From Solobacterium sp. (GTDB lineage: Bacteria; Bacillota_I; Bacilli_A; Erysipelotrichales; Erysipelotrichaceae): a DNA stretch of 11,301 bases. Shown here piece by piece: positions 7,511 through 11,301 of this stretch. A program made the translations under genes and the position numbers. The notes beneath the pieces are model-generated. The model had not been told where the DNA came from and did not search any database. It was given only the letters and a program-made list of their open reading frames with translations. The DNA is taken from positions 1 to 11,301 of the forward strand of contig JAFWJP010000152.1 of the NCBI GenBank assembly GCA_017514645.1. Direction: 5' to 3'. Each line of letters opens with the position of its first letter. The first letter of the stretch is position 1.

Positions 7511-9466
7511 CTACTGAATCGCTGCGTCATAGCCCTGGCGCACTGCCTGCAGAACTTTGCCTGCTTTTGTACAATCACCGATCTCAAAGAAATGCCTGCT
7601 CAATCCGCGGTACTGTTCCGCATTCGCGGTATCCGCCCGCATACCCGCTGCCAGAAGAACGATATCAGCTTCCAGTTCCTGAGTCCTGCCGGTAGCAGTG
7701 CTGCGGCAGAACACCGTATGCGTACCGATCTTTTCACATACCGTATTGACGAGTACCGTGGTATGCATTGCCAGCTGTTCCTGCAGCGCGGCCTGCGTGA
7801 TCTCGTATTCTTCTTTTCCGGCGGTATCCTGCATCTCAACGATCGTTACCTCACAGGCGTGTTCTTCCGCCAGGTACAGCCCGGTTTCACAGCCGACCAT
7901 ACCACCGCCGATCACAACGATCCGCTTTCCCCAGAGATCATCCGGTGACGCCCGGTAGATCTCCGGCGCTGTCATGACAAATGCCTGATCGGCGCCTGTG
8001 ATCTTCGGCCTTACGGGCTGTGCGCCGACAGCGCAGATGATCGTATCCGGCTGTTCCTGTTCGACTTCTTCGGGTGATGGGGCTGTATTCAGCCGTACAT
8101 CGATGCCGAGTCTGCTGACCATCCGGATCTGGTAGTTGATAAAATCGCTGAGTCCTTGCTTGAAAGGTACCTGATGAGAGAAGGATGCAGCACCGCCGAG
8201 GTGATCGCTCTTTTCGTAGAGAATCACTTCATGTCCTCTCTGTGCAGCAGTGATCGCTGCAGACATGCCGCCCGGACCACCGCCGATGACCACGATCCGG
8301 CGCTTGCCTGTGTTCTGCGGGATCCAGCGCAGTTCCAGTTCTCTGCCGACTGTTGGATTGACCGAACAGGCAAAGCGCCCGGCATTGCGGAAATCCAGGC
8401 AGTTGAAGCACCGGATACAGGGGATGATCTTATCTTCCTTTCCGTCCATGGCCTTGTTTACCAGATCCGCGTCCGCAATCGTACCTCTGGCCATGGCGAT
8501 GATATCCGCTCTGCCTTCCGCAAGGACCGCTTCCATCTCCGCCGGCTTCTGGTAGCCTCCCAGTGTCAGGACAGGAATCCGGATCTCCGGGCATTTCTTT
8601 ACAGCTTCCGCAAGATACGTATTGTGACCGCTCTTCAGGAAAACTGTAGGGTGCGTGATGTGATCGGTATGATTGGCAAAGGAACCGGCGGAGACATGAG
8701 CGATGTCGATGTCTTCCTGCAGAACCTTCAGTACTTCGATGCATTCATCGATGCGGAAACCGTCCGGTCCGCCGTGTTCATCACCGGAGATCCGGTATTC
8801 GATCAACATTCTGCCATTGGTCTTTTCCTTGATCTTTCCCAGGATCATTCTGGCAAAGCGCATCCGGTTTTCCAGGCTTCCGCCGAATTCATCAGTGCGG
8901 TGATTGGCCTCTCTGGACAGAAACTGGAAGAGAGGCAGACCATGTCCGCCATGGACAAGGACCATGTCAAATCCGCACTCCATGGCATTCCGGGCAGCCT
9001 CACCGTAGTTCTCAGCAATCTCTTCCAGGTGATTCCGCTCCAGACGGTGGATGATCGTTCCGTCCGGGGCTGTTTCACCGTTGACTGTATAATTATGCAT
9101 CGTTCCATCGGCATCCGGAAAACTGTATCCGAAGGCCAGCAGTTCCATGGACGCTTTCGCACCATAGAAATGGATCGCGTCGGTCAGACGGCGGAATGCG
9201 GGATGGGTTTCCGGTTTCAGGACATTATCATTGGAATGGACAGGATCTTCACCGCGATAGAGATCCATATTCGTTGCGGAGAACGTGATGACAGCAGAGC
9301 CGCCTCTCGCTTTTTCCGCATAGTATGCGATGACATGATCATTCGGACGGTCTTCACCCAGCCCCATCAGATGAACACCTGCGGGAGCAGCCCAGATTCT
9401 GTTCCTGAATGTGACACCGCGTATAGTGATCGGGGAAAACAGAGAGGGATATGATGTTCTGTACAT
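7511..9466 (-). CDS. Old-yellow-enzyme-type Fe-S flavoprotein ene-reductase (BaiCD / 2,4-dienoyl-CoA reductase-like)
   Basis: A 651-residue cytoplasmic enzyme predicted to use NAD(P)H to reduce an activated C=C bond, passing electrons from FAD through a 4Fe-4S cluster to FMN. Domain 1 (about 5-345) is an OYE TIM barrel beginning LFSPITIRGVTFRNRI, with MVLVHGGHGLPLFQFLS (168-184, His172/His175) and RTDEFGGSLENR (190-201). The cluster motif has Cys350, 353, 356 and 367 in CIRCFNC...ACSVNP, spacing x2, x2, x10, closer to trimethylamine dehydrogenase than to FadH (x2, x3, x11). Domain 2 carries the FAD motif VVIGGGPGG (392-400) and the nucleotide motif VVIGGGMVG (517-525), ending in IGDCTKAGKVLQAVRQGYDA. 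The ATG at 9466 follows AAAGGAG by 7 nt and a TATAAT lies just upstream, so this is the first gene of the operon with the M20 gene and sortase. Relatives act on enoyl-CoAs, bile acid intermediates, amines and xenobiotics; the substrate here is unknown. The Tyr proton donor of OYE appears to be Leu177. Confidence 0.92.
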   Translation of the reverse strand: MYRTSYPSLFSPITIRGVTFRNRIWAAPAGVHLMGLGEDRPNDHVIAYYAEKARGGSAVITFSATNMDLYRGEDPVHSNDNVLKPETHPAFRRLTDAIHFYGAKASMELLAFGYSFPDADGTMHNYTVNGETAPDGTIIHRLERNHLEEIAENYGEAARNAMECGFDMVLVHGGHGLPLFQFLSREANHRTDEFGGSLENRMRFARMILGKIKEKTNGRMLIEYRISGDEHGGPDGFRIDECIEVLKVLQEDIDIAHVSAGSFANHTDHITHPTVFLKSGHNTYLAEAVKKCPEIRIPVLTLGGYQKPAEMEAVLAEGRADIIAMARGTIADADLVNKAMDGKEDKIIPCIRCFNCLDFRNAGRFACSVNPTVGRELELRWIPQNTGKRRIVVIGGGPGGMSAAITAAQRGHEVILYEKSDHLGGAASFSHQVPFKQGLSDFINYQIRMVSRLGIDVRLNTAPSPEEVEQEQPDTIICAVGAQPVRPKITGADQAFVMTAPEIYRASPDDLWGKRIVVIGGGMVGCETGLYLAEEHACEVTIVEMQDTAGKEEYEITQAALQEQLAMHTTVLVNTVCEKIGTHTVFCRSTATGRTQELEADIVLLAAGMRADTANAEQYRGLSRHFFEIGDCTKAGKVLQAVRQGYDAAIQ

Positions 9467-9473
9467 AAAGGTT

Positions 9474-9480
9474 CTCCTTT
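9474..9480 (-). promoter_or_regulatory. Ribosome binding site of the ene-reductase
   Basis: AAAGGAG on the minus strand, 7 nt before ATG 9466. It fixes the start. The predicted transcript start is only a few bases upstream, so the leader is only about 16 nt. Confidence 0.8.
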
Positions 9481-9481
9481 G

Positions 9482-9507
9482 ATGGTTTCATTATATACGG
9501 AAACAAT
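9482..9507. promoter_or_regulatory. Candidate operator palindrome over the reductase -10 box
   Basis: ATGGTTTC (9482-9489), a 10-nt spacer, then GAAACAAT (9500-9507): two 8-nt arms that pair at 7 of 8 positions. The spacer contains the complete -10 box, so a bound dimer would block RNA polymerase. No regulator gene is in the window, so the protein family that might bind is unknown. Confidence 0.45.
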
Positions 9508-9518
9508 GTGCTTTGCAG
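9490..9518 (-). promoter_or_regulatory. Promoter of the reductase-M20-sortase operon
   Basis: A consensus -10 box TATAAT occupies 9495-9490 on the minus strand. At a 17-bp spacer the -35 position (9518-9513) reads CTGCAA, a weak match to TTGACA. Transcription would begin near 9483, just upstream of the ribosome site at 9480-9474. The -10 box sits in the centre of a palindrome (9482-9507), so repressor control is plausible. Confidence 0.65.
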
Positions 9519-9546
9519 GGGAGTGGTGATTGCCTGTACTGTCGTA

Positions 9547-9552
9547 TATAAT
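9547..9552 (+). promoter_or_regulatory. -10 box of the ABC exporter gene
   Basis: A perfect TATAAT lies 7 nt before the ATG at 9560. The -35 region is weak (TGGTGA at 9524-9529, 17-bp spacer). If used, transcription would start at or next to the A of the ATG, giving a leaderless message. The rival reading is that this box is coincidental and translation starts at TTG 9530. Confidence 0.5.
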
Positions 9553-9559
9553 TGATTCT

Positions 9560-11301
9560 ATGAATAAAAGACTCCGGTTTGAAACGAAGACATCGCTGGT
9601 ACTCTTTTTTCTGGAAGGTTCCAAGCGTTTTTTTGCGCTCGGTATCCTGATGACGTCATTGGTTTCCTTGACGGATTTCATCAACCCGAAGATCATCGGC
9701 TATACCGTGGATACCGTACTCGGTCAGGAATCGTCATCTTTGCCGGAGTGGCTCAATACCCGGATCACTGCCCTGGGCGGTCCTGAATTCCTGCGGATAC
9801 ATCTGATCTGGATCGCAGCAGCTGTTCTGCTGCTGGGGCTGATGGGTGCACTGTTCCGCTATTGTTCGCAGGTCTTCAATGTCATGGGCGCGGAAAAACT
9901 GGTCAAGCGGATGCGGGATACCTTGTTCGGGCATCTGCTGCATCTTCCGTATGCCTGGTATGCGGAAAACCATACCGGTGATATCATCCAGAGAAGCACT
10001 TCAGATGTTGAAACGATCAAGATGTTCCTGTCGGAACAACTGACATCCTTGTTCCGGACTGTATTGATGCTGGTGCTGGCAGTTGTGTTCATGCTGAGTA
10101 TCAGCACCCGTCTTACCCTTGCGTCCTGTGCGTTCATTCCGGTCATTGTGGGATACAGCTTCTTTTTCCACAGGCGGATCGGATCAACATTCGAAGCCGC
10201 GGATGAGGAGGAGGCGAAACTGTCATCCATCACTCAGGAGAACCTGACCGGTGTCCGTGTTGTACGTGCCTTCGGAAGAGAGAAGGAAGAATCTGTCCGC
10301 TTCCGTATTCAGAACGATCGTTATACAGAAATGTGGATCAAGCTGATGAAATATCTGTCCGCATTCTGGTCGGCAGGTGATTTCTTCTCCAACATGCAGC
10401 TGCTGAGCGTACTGGCAATCGGCTCGTGGCTCTGTGCAACAGAGCAGCTGACCATGGGCAACTTCATTGCCTTTATGTCCTATAATTCCATGTTGATATG
10501 GCCGGTGCGTTCACTGGGACGTGTGATTTCGAATCTGTCCCGTGCCGGTGTATCCGTGGACAGGATCCGTTTCATCATGAATGCGGAAGCGGAAGAAGAT
10601 CCGGCAGAAGCGCTGGATACGATCCCGCACGGAGATATCGAATTTGACCACGTCCGTTTCCGCTACCGGGAGGATGGTCCCTGGATCCTGGACGATATCA
10701 GTCTGGTGATAAAGGAAGGCAGTACGGTCGGTATTCTTGGCGCAACCGGCTATGGGAAGACTACACTTGCCGCATTGCTCGATCGTCTTTACGATCTGCC
10801 GGAAGGACAAGGTACGATCCGGATCGGCGGAGAGGATATCCGTTCATTCAAGCGCAGTGTACTGCGCAGGGCAATTGGTTTTGTCCTTCAGGAACCGTAT
10901 CTGTTTTCACGTACTCTGGAGGAGAATCTGACCATTGCCGGCCGTGATACAACCCGGGAAGACCTTCAGGAAGCAGTCAGGACAGCTGCCCTGGAAGATA
11001 CAATCAACGGGTTTGCGGAAGGCTATCAGACTGCTGTCGGTGAGCGCGGCGTGACACTGTCCGGCGGACAGAAACAGCGTACCGCCATCGCGCAGACATT
11101 GATGAAACATGCGCCGATCGTTGTTTTCGATGATGCATTGTCCGCGGTTGATGCCGCTACAGACGCAAAGATCCGCCGTTCTCTGAAACAGGATCTGAAG
11201 GGAACGACGAAGATCTTCATCTCCCATCGTCTGACAACGCTGATGGATGCGGATGAGATCTTCGTGATCCAGCAGGGAAGGATCGCGGAGCACGGCAATC
11301 A
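9560..11301 (+). CDS. ABC exporter half-transporter, degenerate-NBD type (3' end outside window)
   Basis: 580 codons are visible with no stop. The protein is a membrane exporter subunit with six likely membrane segments (about 25-48, 81-105, 163-182, 184-204, 275-292, 300-316) followed by an ATPase domain. ATPase motifs: Walker A GATGYGKT (394-401), Q-loop Gln444 in VLQEPYLFS, signature LSGGQ (500-504), Walker B VVFDD (521-525), D-loop SAVD (528-531) and switch His556 in ISHRLTT. Walker B ends in Asp525 where the catalytic Glu normally is. This is known for the degenerate subunit of heterodimeric exporters (BmrC, LmrC, TM287 type), so a partner with a canonical Glu is expected just downstream. 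Only a few dozen residues should be missing. Start choice: ATG 9560 has no ribosome site but a -10 box 7 nt before it; in-frame TTG 9530 has AGGGGAG (9517-9523) 6 nt before it and would add ten residues. The exported substrate (drug, peptide or lipid) cannot be told. Confidence 0.92.
   Translation, partial: MNKRLRFETKTSLVLFFLEGSKRFFALGILMTSLVSLTDFINPKIIGYTVDTVLGQESSSLPEWLNTRITALGGPEFLRIHLIWIAAAVLLLGLMGALFRYCSQVFNVMGAEKLVKRMRDTLFGHLLHLPYAWYAENHTGDIIQRSTSDVETIKMFLSEQLTSLFRTVLMLVLAVVFMLSISTRLTLASCAFIPVIVGYSFFFHRRIGSTFEAADEEEAKLSSITQENLTGVRVVRAFGREKEESVRFRIQNDRYTEMWIKLMKYLSAFWSAGDFFSNMQLLSVLAIGSWLCATEQLTMGNFIAFMSYNSMLIWPVRSLGRVISNLSRAGVSVDRIRFIMNAEAEEDPAEALDTIPHGDIEFDHVRFRYREDGPWILDDISLVIKEGSTVGILGATGYGKTTLAALLDRLYDLPEGQGTIRIGGEDIRSFKRSVLRRAIGFVLQEPYLFSRTLEENLTIAGRDTTREDLQEAVRTAALEDTINGFAEGYQTAVGERGVTLSGGQKQRTAIAQTLMKHAPIVVFDDALSAVDAATDAKIRRSLKQDLKGTTKIFISHRLTTLMDADEIFVIQQGRIAEHGN

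Noticed and set aside
6627..7517. Plus-strand open frame of 296 codons opposite the M20 gene
   Set aside because: The minus strand encodes a complete M20 protein with all motifs; the opposite frame has no domain and would span the coupled gene junction.
8367..8420. Missing residue in the Fe-S cluster motif as a sign of a damaged gene
   Set aside because: Re-reading the codons confirms CIRCFNC without a frameshift, and x2-x2 spacing is known from trimethylamine dehydrogenase-type relatives, so it is a variant and not damage.
8156..9454. Long plus-strand open frame (432 codons) opposite the reductase
   Set aside because: The minus-strand frame has clear OYE, Fe-S and FAD motifs plus promoter and ribosome site. 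The opposite frame shows no recognisable domain and is open because of the codon bias (few TTA/CTA/TCA codons in the real gene).

Overview
The window looks like a chromosomal segment of a Gram-positive Bacillota (Firmicutes) bacterium, most likely a host-associated anaerobe. The reasons are a very large C-terminally anchored surface protein with VaFE repeats, a class B-type sortase, a BaiCD/2,4-dienoyl-CoA-reductase-like Fe-S flavoenzyme, and strong AGGAGG-type ribosome sites. Base composition is roughly balanced and the codons favour CCG, CGG, GAT and ATC. An Erysipelotrichia or Lachnospiraceae-like host is my guess; the sequence does not prove it.

Layout. (1) Bases 1-5488 (+) are the 3' part, 1828 codons, of one giant adhesin-like gene that is already open at the left edge. 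From N to C it shows several diverged ~100-residue sandwich-like modules, SpaA/Cna_B-like domains with E-box motifs, four tandem VaFE (Thr-Gln ester-bond) repeats, and a C-terminal membrane anchor whose sorting motif is not LPxTG. (2) A perfect 11-bp hairpin at 5491-5516 with U-tracts on both sides terminates both this gene and the convergent operon. (3) Three minus-strand genes form one apparent operon, read from right to left: a 651-residue FMN/FAD/4Fe-4S ene-reductase (9466-7511), a 425-residue M20 AbgB-like amidohydrolase (7499-6222, 11-nt gap) and a small class B sortase-like protein (6189-5515, 32-nt gap). (4) A 93-bp divergent promoter region (9467-9559) holds two TATAAT boxes and a palindrome over the reductase promoter. 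(5) From 9560 (+) to the right edge runs an ABC exporter half with the Asp-type Walker B of the degenerate subunit of heterodimeric exporters.

How the genes may work together. The reductase and amidohydrolase are tightly coupled and probably act in one pathway, for example cleaving an amide conjugate and reducing an unsaturated acid, but the substrate cannot be read from sequence. The most interesting pairing is the adhesin with the convergent sortase. The adhesin has the overall form of a sorting signal (WIRTG, hydrophobic span, basic tail) without LPxTG. The sortase keeps its Cys and His, but His replaces the otherwise nearly invariant active-site Arg. Whether these two are a matched non-canonical pair or two decayed parts is the main open question. 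No RNA genes, insertion sequences, CRISPR arrays or attachment sites were seen, and no gene-free stretch exceeds 93 bases.
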